Source: JANOBJ01 sp031411575 (lineage in GTDB: Bacteria; Pseudomonadota; Gammaproteobacteria; Burkholderiales; Burkholderiaceae_C). From it: a DNA stretch of 21,387 nucleotides. The notes beneath the pieces are model-generated. The model had not been told where the DNA came from and searched no databases. It saw nothing but the letters and a program-made list of their open reading frames with translations. The stretch lies in assembly GCA_031411575.1 (NCBI GenBank), contig JANOBJ010000075.1, forward strand, positions 1 through 21,387, given 5' to 3'. This document shows, in pieces, positions 15,572 through 21,387 of this stretch (within the stretch, counting starts at the first letter, position 1; each line of letters opens with the position of its first letter). Both the position numbers and the translations under genes were made by a program.

Positions 15572-17329
15572 ATGACGCGCGCCCTGGCCCGCCGGCTCAC
15601 CCGCACCGTCCTGTGGGCCTGGCTACTCGTGCTGCTGTGCGCCGGGGTGGCGGTGCAGGCGCGCACCGTGCTCGACCTGGACACCACCAACCAGCCGGTG
15701 CTGCTCAAGGACTGGGGCGACTACGCGCTGGACCCGAGCGGCCGGCGCACGCCCGAGCAGATGGCGCGCGACCCCGACCTGGCCTGGCAGCCGACCCACG
15801 AGGCCACGCGCTACCCGGTTACCGGCCAGCAGGCGCTGTGGATGCGCTTTGTGATCCCGCCAGCGCCCGATGGCGAGCGCTGGTACCTGGAAGTACCCTA
15901 CCCCAACGTCAACCACGTGACCCTGTTCACCGAGGACAGCGCCGGCGCCTGGGTCGCGCAGCGCGCCGGCGACACGCTCGCGGTACGAGCCTGGCCCGTG
16001 CCGCACCGCCACCCGCTGCTGCCGGTGATGGTGTCGGCCGAGGTGCAGCACAGCTACCTGCTGCGCATTGAAAGCCCGACCGGCTTTGCCACGCCGATCC
16101 AGTTCATCAGCGAGAGCTACCTGATCGGCAGCGAGCAGCGCACCTCGCTGCTGCTGGGCATGTTCTTTGGCCTCACCGGCCTGACGGCGGTGGTGGCCGT
16201 CCTGAGCGCCCTCTCGCTGCGCGACGGCACCTACGCGCTGTACGGCCTGAGCGTGGCCCTGATGGGGCTCACGCAGGCATCGTTCACCGGCATCGCAGGT
16301 CTGCACCTGTGGCCGGCAGCGCCCGTCTGGAACGACACCGTACCCTGGGTGCTGCCAGCGCTCACGGCGGCGGCAGCCATCCTGTTCAACAGCCGCGTGG
16401 TGTCGCTGGGCGAGCGCTCGCTCGCGCTGTCGCTCGGCATGCTGACGCTGGCGGTCGCCGGCGTGCTGGTGGCGGCAGCGGTCACCTGGGTCGACGCTTC
16501 ACAGCGCGGCGGGCTGCTGTGGCCGTACCTGGTCGTCTGCATGGTGGCGATTCCGGCCCTGCAGCTGTGGGCCTGGCGGCGCGGCGACCCCTATGCCCCG
16601 TGGTTTGCCATCGCCATGCTTCCGGTGCTGCTGACCGCGCTGTTTCCGCTGGCGCAGAACCTGGGCTTGCTGACGTCGGGCTTCCTCACCACCCATTCGA
16701 TGCAGCTGGGCATTGCGGTGCAGCTGCCCATCCAGCTCGTGATCCTGACGCTGCGCAGCCGGCAGCGCCGCGACAACCAGCAGCGCATCCGCGGCATGGA
16801 CCGCATCGACCCGGCCACCGGCCTGATCAACGACCAGGTGTTCGCGGCACGGCTGCAGCGCATGGTGCTGCGCTCTCAGCGGCTCAAGCAGATCAGTGCG
16901 GTGCTGCTGATCGACGTGGTCAACGCCGACACGCTGGCCCGCGAGTTCGGCCGCAAACTCGCGCCCGAGCTGCCACTGCGGGTGGCCGCGCGCCTGCTGT
17001 CCACCGCCCGCAGCATCGACAGCGTGGCGCGCCTGTCCGAACAGCGCTTTGGCCTGCTGGTCGAAGGCCCGCTCACGCCGGACGACGCAGCCGCCATCGG
17101 CCCGCGCATCGTGGCACGCTGCCTGATGCCGTTTGAGGACAAACCGGCCGGCTGGGTGCCGCAGCTGCGGGTGGCGGTGGCCATCGTGCCGCTGGACGGC
17201 ACCGACATCGACATGCTGCTGGGCCGGCTCAGCGCGCTCTTGCTGGCGGCCCCGGCGGGAAGCCGCCGCGCCGTCTACACGCTGGGCGAACCGTATTCGC
17301 GGGCCGCCACGGTGCCGGCCGAATCCTGA
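15572..17329 (+). CDS. 7TM-DISM membrane sensor with degenerate GGDEF domain
   Basis: A 585-residue inner-membrane protein. A signal peptide (1-30, basic n-region, cleavage likely after VQA) is followed by a periplasmic DISMED2-type beta-rich domain (about 31-180). Next are about seven membrane helices (about 190-395) and a cytoplasmic GGDEF-like domain beginning at DPATGLIN (413-420). Where a cyclase has GG(D/E)EF, this protein has SEQRF (489-493). The metal-binding DxDxFK block is also altered (LIDVVNAD, 446-453). It is therefore unlikely to make cyclic-di-GMP and may bind a nucleotide or signal through contact. I chose the ATG at 15572 because it gives a proper signal peptide; the upstream in-frame ATG at 15536 gives an acidic leader. 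It converges on xerC. Confidence 0.85.
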   Translation: MTRALARRLTRTVLWAWLLVLLCAGVAVQARTVLDLDTTNQPVLLKDWGDYALDPSGRRTPEQMARDPDLAWQPTHEATRYPVTGQQALWMRFVIPPAPDGERWYLEVPYPNVNHVTLFTEDSAGAWVAQRAGDTLAVRAWPVPHRHPLLPVMVSAEVQHSYLLRIESPTGFATPIQFISESYLIGSEQRTSLLLGMFFGLTGLTAVVAVLSALSLRDGTYALYGLSVALMGLTQASFTGIAGLHLWPAAPVWNDTVPWVLPALTAAAAILFNSRVVSLGERSLALSLGMLTLAVAGVLVAAAVTWVDASQRGGLLWPYLVVCMVAIPALQLWAWRRGDPYAPWFAIAMLPVLLTALFPLAQNLGLLTSGFLTTHSMQLGIAVQLPIQLVILTLRSRQRRDNQQRIRGMDRIDPATGLINDQVFAARLQRMVLRSQRLKQISAVLLIDVVNADTLAREFGRKLAPELPLRVAARLLSTARSIDSVARLSEQRFGLLVEGPLTPDDAAAIGPRIVARCLMPFEDKPAGWVPQLRVAVAIVPLDGTDIDMLLGRLSALLLAAPAGSRRAVYTLGEPYSRAATVPAES

Positions 17330-17369
17330 TCGCAGCAGCTGCGGCAGGCCCTTCAACGGCGGGCTGAAT

Positions 17370-17392
17370 GCTCCCGGGAGCCGGCTAGCCGG
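17370..17392. repeat. Two abutting perfect 12-bp palindromes between convergent genes
   Basis: GCTCCCGGGAGC (17370-17381) and CCGGCTAGCCGG (17381-17392) share one base. They sit in the 99-base gap between the ends of the 7TM gene and xerC. They may help end transcription in both directions, though neither has a loop or a T-run. Confidence 0.5.
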
Positions 17393-17428
17393 GCGGACGC
17401 CGTCACCGATTTCCGCCTGATTTCGACG

Positions 17429-18505
17429 CTACTTTTTCTTCGCGCGCGGATGCGCCGCGTCGTAGGCCTTGGCCAGGTGCTGAAAATCCAGCCGGGTGTA
17501 GACCTGCGTGGTGGTGATGTTGGCGTGGCCCAGCAGTTCCTGCACGGCGCGCAGATCGCCGCTGGACTGCAGCAGGTGGCTGGCAAACGAGTGGCGCAGC
17601 ATGTGCGGGTGCACCGGCGTGGCCAAGCCGGCCTGCAGGCTGCGGCGCTTGAGCCGCTGCCACACCGCCTGTGGGCTGAGCCGGGTGCCGCGCGGGCCGG
17701 TGAACAGCGCGGGCGTGGGATCCAGCGCGCCGGCCGCCAGGCGCTGGTCGCGCACCGCCAGCCAGCGCTGCAGCGCAGCCAGCGCCATCGCGCCGACCGG
17801 CGCGGTGCGGCGCTTGGCACCCTTGCCGGTCACATGGGCCTCGGCGGCCTGCAGGTCGATCCAGCCGCGGCCGGCCCGATCACCCTCGGCGCTGGCCTGC
17901 ACGTCCAGCCCCACCAGTTCGCCCACGCGCAGCCCGCAGCCGTACAGCAGCTCCACCATGGCTGCGTCACGGGCTTCGGTCCAGGGGTCGGCGTCGGGGT
18001 TGGCGTTCTGGAAGCTGGCCAGCTGCACCGCGTCGTCCACGCTCAGGGCTTTGGGCAACGGCTTGGGCGCCTTGGGTGCGCGCACATCCTGCACCGGGTT
18101 GCTGGCCACCTGCCCTTCGCGGCCGAGCCAGGCATAAAACCCGCGCCAGCCCGACAAAATCAGCGCGATGCCGCGCCCGCTGCGGCCCGCGCCGTGCATC
18201 TTCGCCACCCAGCGCCGGATGTGGGCGTTGTGCACCTGCAGCAGATCAATCGGCGTGGCGGCGGCGAATTCAGCGAGTTTGTGCAGGTCGAGTGCGTAAA
18301 GCTCAACCGTGCGCGCAGCCAGGCGTTTTTCAACGCGAACGTGCTCGAGGTAGCGCTCGATCAGGGCGGCCGGCGCTGCGGCCTCCCCCTTCGCGGGCCA
18401 CCGCGGAACCGGCTTCGCCGGGCCGCTGGTGGCGCCCCCCAGGCTACCGGAGGGCCCCTGTGGGTCCAGGCGAGGCGCCGAAGGCGCGTCGGGGGGGGGC
18501 GTCAT
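17429..18505 (-). CDS. xerC: Tyrosine recombinase XerC, with unusual N-terminal extension
   Basis: Site-specific recombinase that, with XerD, resolves chromosome dimers at dif. All catalytic residues are present: Arg193 (GLRVGEL), Lys228 (TGKGAKR), His301 and Arg304 (HPHMLRH), His327 (LGHAN) and Tyr336 (TTQVYT). The N-terminal SAM-like DNA-binding domain starts at about residue 48 (ALIERYLEHVRVEKRL). The C-terminus DFQHLAKAYDAAHPRAK is typical. The 358-residue length exceeds the usual ~300 because the first ~45 residues, rich in Pro/Gly/Ala, come from a GC-rich repeat. I see no other ATG or GTG in frame before the core. The ATG at 18505 follows the DUF484 stop by 4 bases, with AAAGG directly touching it, too close for a normal ribosome site. 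Codons 3-5 are a run of nine C. Confidence 0.93.
   Translation of the reverse strand: MTPPPDAPSAPRLDPQGPSGSLGGATSGPAKPVPRWPAKGEAAAPAALIERYLEHVRVEKRLAARTVELYALDLHKLAEFAAATPIDLLQVHNAHIRRWVAKMHGAGRSGRGIALILSGWRGFYAWLGREGQVASNPVQDVRAPKAPKPLPKALSVDDAVQLASFQNANPDADPWTEARDAAMVELLYGCGLRVGELVGLDVQASAEGDRAGRGWIDLQAAEAHVTGKGAKRRTAPVGAMALAALQRWLAVRDQRLAAGALDPTPALFTGPRGTRLSPQAVWQRLKRRSLQAGLATPVHPHMLRHSFASHLLQSSGDLRAVQELLGHANITTTQVYTRLDFQHLAKAYDAAHPRAKKK
18401..18503. repeat. GC-rich intergenic-type repeat forming the 5' end of xerC
   Basis: It contains the 20-base block (18405-18424) found exactly at 8931-8950 between hslV and hslU, followed by GGTGGCGCCCCCCAGG-type sequence and ending at a run of nine G (18491-18499). 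Elsewhere in the window this family is intergenic; here it is an open reading frame in xerC. Confidence 0.65.
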
Positions 18506-18509
18506 CCTT

Positions 18510-19187
18510 TCACCGCAGCCTGCTCAGCGCGGCGCTGCCCAGCTCGGCAATGCGTTCCAGAAAATCGGTGCCCATGCCGCTGTGAAAGCGCTGCGGGTCG
18601 GGCGAGGCCAGCACCAGCAGGCCAAACGCCTGCGGCGCGGCCCCGGCGCGCAGCGGGATCAGCGCGAGCGACTGCACCACGCTGGGCTCATCGAGCCAGC
18701 GCACGGCTTCAAAGCCCGAGTTCAGACCGCAGTAGGCGCTGCCCAGCGACGAGGCAAAGGCCTTGGCGTCATCGCTCACGCCCTGCGAGAACGCCTCGCC
18801 GGTGAATGAATCGTTCACGTCCCAGACCTTGATGGCCGCCTGGGGCACGAGGAACTGCGACTGGAGTTCGGCCACCAGCTGGTGCGGCAGATCGCGCGCC
18901 ACCGGGGTCAGAAACAGGTTGCGCGCCCAGCGCTGCAGCTTGTCGGCGATCACCACGTTTTCGCTGCTGTTGCGGATCATCTCCATGATGCGTTGCTCCA
19001 GCGCCTTGATCTTGTCGCGCAGCATTTCGGCCTGACGCTCCTGCAGGCTGACGGCGCGGTTGCCGTGCGGGCTGGTCAGCTGCACGGCGGCCAGCAGCTG
19101 GGCGTGGCGCTCGAAGAAATCGGGCGTGTTGGCCAGGTAGTTGGCGATATCGTCTTCGGTGATGGGGTTCATGGAATTGAGGTTCAT
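18510..19187 (-). CDS. DUF484 family protein
   Basis: A 225-residue cytoplasmic protein of unknown function, of the DUF484 (GAF-like) family found between dapF and xerC in many proteobacteria. The N-terminus EDDIANYLANTPDFFERHAQLL (split here as EDDIANYLANTPDFF and ERHAQLL, about 11-32) is the family signature. A helical coiled-coil linker (about 45-85) precedes a GAF-like domain (about 90-225), with LIPLRAG and FGLLVLASPDPQRFHSGMG near the end. The ATG at 19187 overlaps the dapF stop (ATGA); a second ATG five codons in (19172) is an alternative. It sits between dapF and xerC in the same order as in E. coli, where the middle gene is yigA. Confidence 0.93.
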   Translation of the reverse strand: MNLNSMNPITEDDIANYLANTPDFFERHAQLLAAVQLTSPHGNRAVSLQERQAEMLRDKIKALEQRIMEMIRNSSENVVIADKLQRWARNLFLTPVARDLPHQLVAELQSQFLVPQAAIKVWDVNDSFTGEAFSQGVSDDAKAFASSLGSAYCGLNSGFEAVRWLDEPSVVQSLALIPLRAGAAPQAFGLLVLASPDPQRFHSGMGTDFLERIAELGSAALSRLR

Positions 19188-20059
19188 GGAAGGTCGGGAA
19201 GGTCAATCTCGCCGGAAAAAACCGTGGTGGCCGGGCCAGTCATCAGCACGGGGTGGGAGCCGCCGGCCCATTCGATGGTGAGCGGGCCGCCGCGGGTCTG
19301 CACCTCGACGGTGGTATCAAGCAGCCCCAGGCGGATACCCGCGACCACGGCCGCGCAGGCGCCGGTGCCGCAGGCCAGGGTTTCGCCGGCCCCGCGCTCG
19401 TACACGCGCAGGCGGATCTGCGAGCGGCTCAGCACCTGCATGAAGCCGGCGTTGACGCGCTCGGGAAAGGCCGGGTGCGATTCGACCAGCGGGCCGATGT
19501 CCTCAACCCGGGCGGTGTCCACGTCGTCCACCAGCTGCACCGCATGCGGGTTACCCATGGACAGAGTTGCTATATAAACAGTAGCATCAAATGACCGTCC
19601 GACAAGGACCAAAGGCCATTTTTGCCATGAATTGACGGTTTCGGGCGTCATCCCGGCCGGGTTGAACGGGATGCGCGGCAGCTCAAACACCGGCGCGCCC
19701 ATGTCCACCGTGACGCGGCCATCGGGCAGCAGGCGCAGCTCCAGCACGCGGTTCAAGGTCTGTACCTTGATGGTGGTCTTGTCGGTCAGCCCACGCTCGC
19801 GCACGTAGCGCACAAAGCAGCGCGCGCCGTTGCCGCAATGCTCGACCTCGCCGCCGTTGGCGTTGTGGATCACGTAGGCAAAGTCGATGCCTGGCGCGGG
19901 CGACGGCCGCACGGTGAGGATCTGGTCGGCGCCGACGCCAAAGTGCCGGTCGGCCAAAAAGCGGTACTGCGCGGCGCTCAGGTTCAGCCGCTCGCGGGTC
20001 TCGTCGAGCACGACAAAATCGTTGCCCGCGCCCTGCATCTTGGTGAAGCCTATTCGCAT
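19184..20059 (-). CDS. dapF: Diaminopimelate epimerase
   Basis: Cofactor-independent epimerase converting LL- to meso-diaminopimelate, the precursor of lysine and the residue added by MurE. The 291-residue protein starts MRIGFTKMQGAGNDFVVLD. The two catalytic cysteines are Cys75 (HCGNGARC) and Cys230 (ACGTGACA). SMGNPH (167-172) and ERVNAGFMQV are also present. Residues 143-165, just before SMGNPH, are encoded by a copy of the interspersed element (19567-19632). They are a few residues longer than in E. coli and much more AT-rich in DNA than the rest of the gene. An AAGGGG lies 11 bases before the ATG. It heads the dapF-DUF484-xerC operon. Confidence 0.97.
   Translation of the reverse strand: MRIGFTKMQGAGNDFVVLDETRERLNLSAAQYRFLADRHFGVGADQILTVRPSPAPGIDFAYVIHNANGGEVEHCGNGARCFVRYVRERGLTDKTTIKVQTLNRVLELRLLPDGRVTVDMGAPVFELPRIPFNPAGMTPETVNSWQKWPLVLVGRSFDATVYIATLSMGNPHAVQLVDDVDTARVEDIGPLVESHPAFPERVNAGFMQVLSRSQIRLRVYERGAGETLACGTGACAAVVAGIRLGLLDTTVEVQTRGGPLTIEWAGGSHPVLMTGPATTVFSGEIDLPDLP
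19567..19632 (+). repeat. Interspersed ~65-bp element, copy 3 (inside dapF)
   Basis: Plus strand: TTGCTATATAAACAGTAGCAT (hairpin-like start), the core GACCGTCCGACAAGGACCA at 19593-19611, then AAAGGCCATTTTTGCCATGAA. (Segments given separately.) dapF reads it antisense, as residues 143-165. Compare 15131-15194. Confidence 0.75.
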
Positions 20060-20148
20060 GGCGGAATTATCCCCTTATCCTTTGGGGCCCTTTGGCCAAG
20101 CCCGACCCCAACGCCCACCACCGACTCCCTGTTTGCCGAAAGACCCCC

Positions 20149-20694
20149 ATGCGCATCCCCGACTGGACCCCCGCCCTCAAACCCCAACCCGAAGACCTGG
20201 TGGACGCCATCCTCCAGCGACGCGGCGGCACGCTGATCAACCTGGACCGCGCGCTGCTGTGGAGCGAACCGCTGGCGCGCGGCTGGAACGTGTACCTGGG
20301 CGCCGTGCGCACCGGCCTGCCCACCAGCCGCAAGCTGCGCGAACTCGGCATCTGCACCGTGGCACTGTTGACCGGCGCGGCCTACGAATACCACCACCAC
20401 GCGCCCGATTTTCTGGCCGCCGGCGGTACCCAGCCGCAACTCGATGCCCTGAACCAGTTTTTGGCATCCAACCCGCGTGCAGTGCCCGCCGATGGGTCAT
20501 TGGATGCTATGGAAAAGATAGTCATCCAGTACGCCGTACAGATGACGCTGGACGTCAAAGTCAGCGACGCGGTGTTTGCGGAACTGCGCCGCCACTTCGA
20601 CACCACCCAGATCGTGGAGCTGACCAGCGCGATAGCCACCTACAACATGGTGGCGCGGTTTCTGGTGGCGCTGGGGGTGAGCCCGGAGGCCTGA
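20149..20694 (+). CDS. Carboxymuconolactone decarboxylase (CMD) family protein
   Basis: A 181-residue protein of the CMD/AhpD-like helical family. It has the RGGTLINLDRALLWSEPLARGWNVYLGAVR opening (about 24-53, given as RGGTLINLDR and LARGWNVYLGAVR), the YEYHHHAPDF histidine motif (about 81-90), and a C-terminal IVELTSAIATYNMVARFLVAL helix. Members in which YE(Y/W)HHH replaces CxxC are common in proteobacteria; the substrate is unknown. The ATG at 20149 gives MRIPDWTPALKP; the frame opens 57 bases earlier without homology. It is divergent from dapF, with 89 bases between them. Residues 119-138 may overlap a copy of the interspersed element. No function can be assigned beyond the fold. Confidence 0.88.
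   Translation: MRIPDWTPALKPQPEDLVDAILQRRGGTLINLDRALLWSEPLARGWNVYLGAVRTGLPTSRKLRELGICTVALLTGAAYEYHHHAPDFLAAGGTQPQLDALNQFLASNPRAVPADGSLDAMEKIVIQYAVQMTLDVKVSDAVFAELRRHFDTTQIVELTSAIATYNMVARFLVALGVSPEA
20505..20562 (+). repeat. Possible degenerate copy of the interspersed element, inside the CMD gene
   Basis: TGCTAT (20505-20510), ATAG (20518-20521), GATGACGCTGGA and GTCAAAGTC follow the order and rough spacing of the element. The match is looser than in the other copies, and the encoded residues still fit the CMD family, so chance is possible. Confidence 0.3.
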
Positions 20695-20699
20695 AGCCC

Positions 20700-20734
20700 G
20701 GCATCGGCATAGGCGCTGGTGCCATGCCGATGCC
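20700..20734 (+). terminator. Hairpin after the CMD gene, possible terminator
   Basis: GGCATCGGCAT (20700-20710) and ATGCCGATGCC (20724-20734) are a perfect 11-bp inverted repeat. GGC/GCC (20712-20714, 20721-20723) extend the stem inward. It starts 5 bases after the stop codon. No T-run follows, so the termination role is uncertain. Confidence 0.45.
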
Positions 20735-20769
20735 GCTAACGGTGGCGCGCAGCCCATGCCACTGCACCA

Positions 20770-20931
20770 CTAGCGTGCGTTGCAAGGCCTGCACCCCCCC
20801 CCGGCGTCGCTCCCCAGCACCCAGGCCCGGGCGCCCAACCCGCACGCCGCGACAACCGCCAGCGCTAGCAGACAGTGCCAGTGCAGCGGCCAGCGGTGAA
20901 GCGGGAGGGGAATAAGCAAGCGGGTGGTCAC
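20770..20931 (-). CDS. Short frame with membrane-anchor-like segment, possibly a frameshifted relic
   Basis: GTG at 20931 opens 53 codons: MTTRLLIPLPLHRWPLHW, then the hydrophobic CLLALAVVAACGLG. The frame ends at 20770 just past a run of nine C on the plus strand (20794-20802). Dropping one base in that run would join it to the frame VQALQRTLVVQWHGLRATV, which continues leftward. I recognise no family and see no good ribosome site. It may be a small membrane protein, a broken gene, or noise of high-GC DNA. Confidence 0.25.
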   Translation of the reverse strand: MTTRLLIPLPLHRWPLHWHCLLALAVVAACGLGARAWVLGSDAGGGCRPCNAR

Positions 20932-20952
20932 GGCGGGTGGAAGCGGAAAATT

Positions 20953-21014
20953 TGAGTCAAATCGGGCGGTTGTGCTTATCGGCTGGTCATAGTTTGCTAT
21001 GAATAATGCAGCAA
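20953..21014 (-). repeat. Interspersed ~65-bp element, copy 4 (intergenic)
   Basis: Minus strand: TTGCTGCA, TTATT, CATAGCAA (21014-20994, imperfect hairpin), then ACTATGACCAGCCGATAAGC and an end CGATTTGACTCAAA. This is the most intact copy and matches copy 2 over most of its length. Confidence 0.75.
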
Positions 21015-21120
21015 TTGAACTCTGGAGCCATGGGCACTGGCGGGCGGCGGGAGGTTGCGGTCAGGGGGTGGAGGTGGAGTTCACGACGGTGAGCTGAGAG
21101 TAATTGGAAACTGACCCCGA

Positions 21121-21387
21121 TTACTCGATTACATAATGTCGTAGCAGCGGATAAAGACAAAGAAAAATTGTAACTCCACTTGTGATAACTATCCAAAAAA
21201 CCTTTACAGATTTTTTATCATTGGGATTCAAGTGGCTAGTATAAATAGATGCATCTTTTCCGCTTACATATTTTCTAAGCGAATCATACATATAACAACA
21301 ATGTCCAAAAACGAAGAGCAAAAACAGTATATCTTTCAACCCAAAGTTTCGATAATAATACGTATAACCAAGCAGCAATATATATGA
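21121..21387 (-). CDS. Hypothetical two-TM membrane protein, partial (5' end outside window)
   Basis: The frame is open to the window edge and ends at the TAA at 21121-21123, giving at least 89 codons. Two hydrophobic stretches, LKDILFLLFVFGHC and VFWIVITSGVTIFLCLYPLL, flank a charged loop with LNPNDKKSVK. The in-frame TTG at 21378 is a possible start, but the true one may lie outside. The DNA is far more AT-rich than everything to its left and uses codons such as TTT, ATA and TAT freely, unlike its neighbours. I recognise no family. The composition suggests horizontally acquired DNA. Confidence 0.5.
   Translation of the reverse strand, partial: SYILLLGYTYYYRNFGLKDILFLLFVFGHCCYMYDSLRKYVSGKDASIYTSHLNPNDKKSVKVFWIVITSGVTIFLCLYPLLRHYVIE

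Larger units (their letters stand above)
20695..21120. other. Gene-poor stretch between the CMD gene and the AT-rich end
   Basis: 426 bases with no well-supported gene. It holds a hairpin just after the CMD stop (20700-20734), a 53-codon frame on the minus strand with a signal-anchor-like segment (20770-20931), a run of nine C (20794-20802), and a copy of the interspersed element (20953-21014). GC content falls sharply towards its right end. Confidence 0.7.

Noticed and set aside
21099..21117. AATTGGAAACTGACCCC as the end of an insertion sequence
   Set aside because: It resembles sequences at some IS ends, but I see no inverted partner, target duplication or transposase in the window.

Overview
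The window is high-GC chromosomal DNA from a betaproteobacterium of the order Burkholderiales, most likely the family Comamonadaceae. The evidence is the protein sequences (MraZ, MraY, FtsI, a Cys-poor DksA with a Lys/Ala/Pro-rich N-terminus), the dapF-DUF484-xerC order, and short intergenic repeats of a kind I associate with Comamonadaceae genomes. The genus cannot be fixed from this sequence alone.

Region 1 (1-7290, minus strand) is the start of the dcw (division and cell wall) cluster, read right to left: mraZ, rsmH, ftsL, ftsI, murE, murF, and mraY cut by the window edge. The genes are packed end to end. Four successive junctions overlap by 1-4 bases (GTGA, GTGA, TGATG, ATGA), so translational coupling is likely. 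Upstream of mraZ are four CACT/AGTG units at an exact 10-bp period, which I read as the MraZ operator, and next to them an 8-bp dyad.

Region 2 (7547-11343, minus) holds the hslV-hslU ATP-dependent protease and, upstream of it, a Burkholderiales-type STAS-domain protein. Region 3 (11554-13980, minus) has dksA, with a long basic N-terminal tail and a structured leader, and a COG0523 (CobW-like) GTPase with a His-rich metal-binding loop. Region 4 (14172-17329) has an RlmI-type rRNA methyltransferase (minus) divergent from a plus-strand 7TM-DISM membrane protein with a degenerate GGDEF domain. Region 5 (17429-20059, minus) is the dapF-DUF484-xerC operon. Region 6 (20149-20694, plus) is a carboxymuconolactone decarboxylase-like protein. 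From about 21.1 kb the DNA becomes strikingly AT-rich and carries a partial two-TM hypothetical gene, which suggests the edge of acquired DNA.

The genes are mostly housekeeping and I see no obvious new multi-gene system. The most unusual signal is a roughly 65-bp interspersed element with four clear copies between 14.1 and 21.0 kb. Two copies lie inside essential-type genes (the RlmI-like gene and dapF) and are translated there in opposite orientations. A second repeat family has apparently supplied the first ~45 codons of xerC, including a 9-base homopolymer at codons 3-5. The MraZ operator and the dksA leader (hairpin plus a 29-codon ORF abutting the start codon) are also worth checking.
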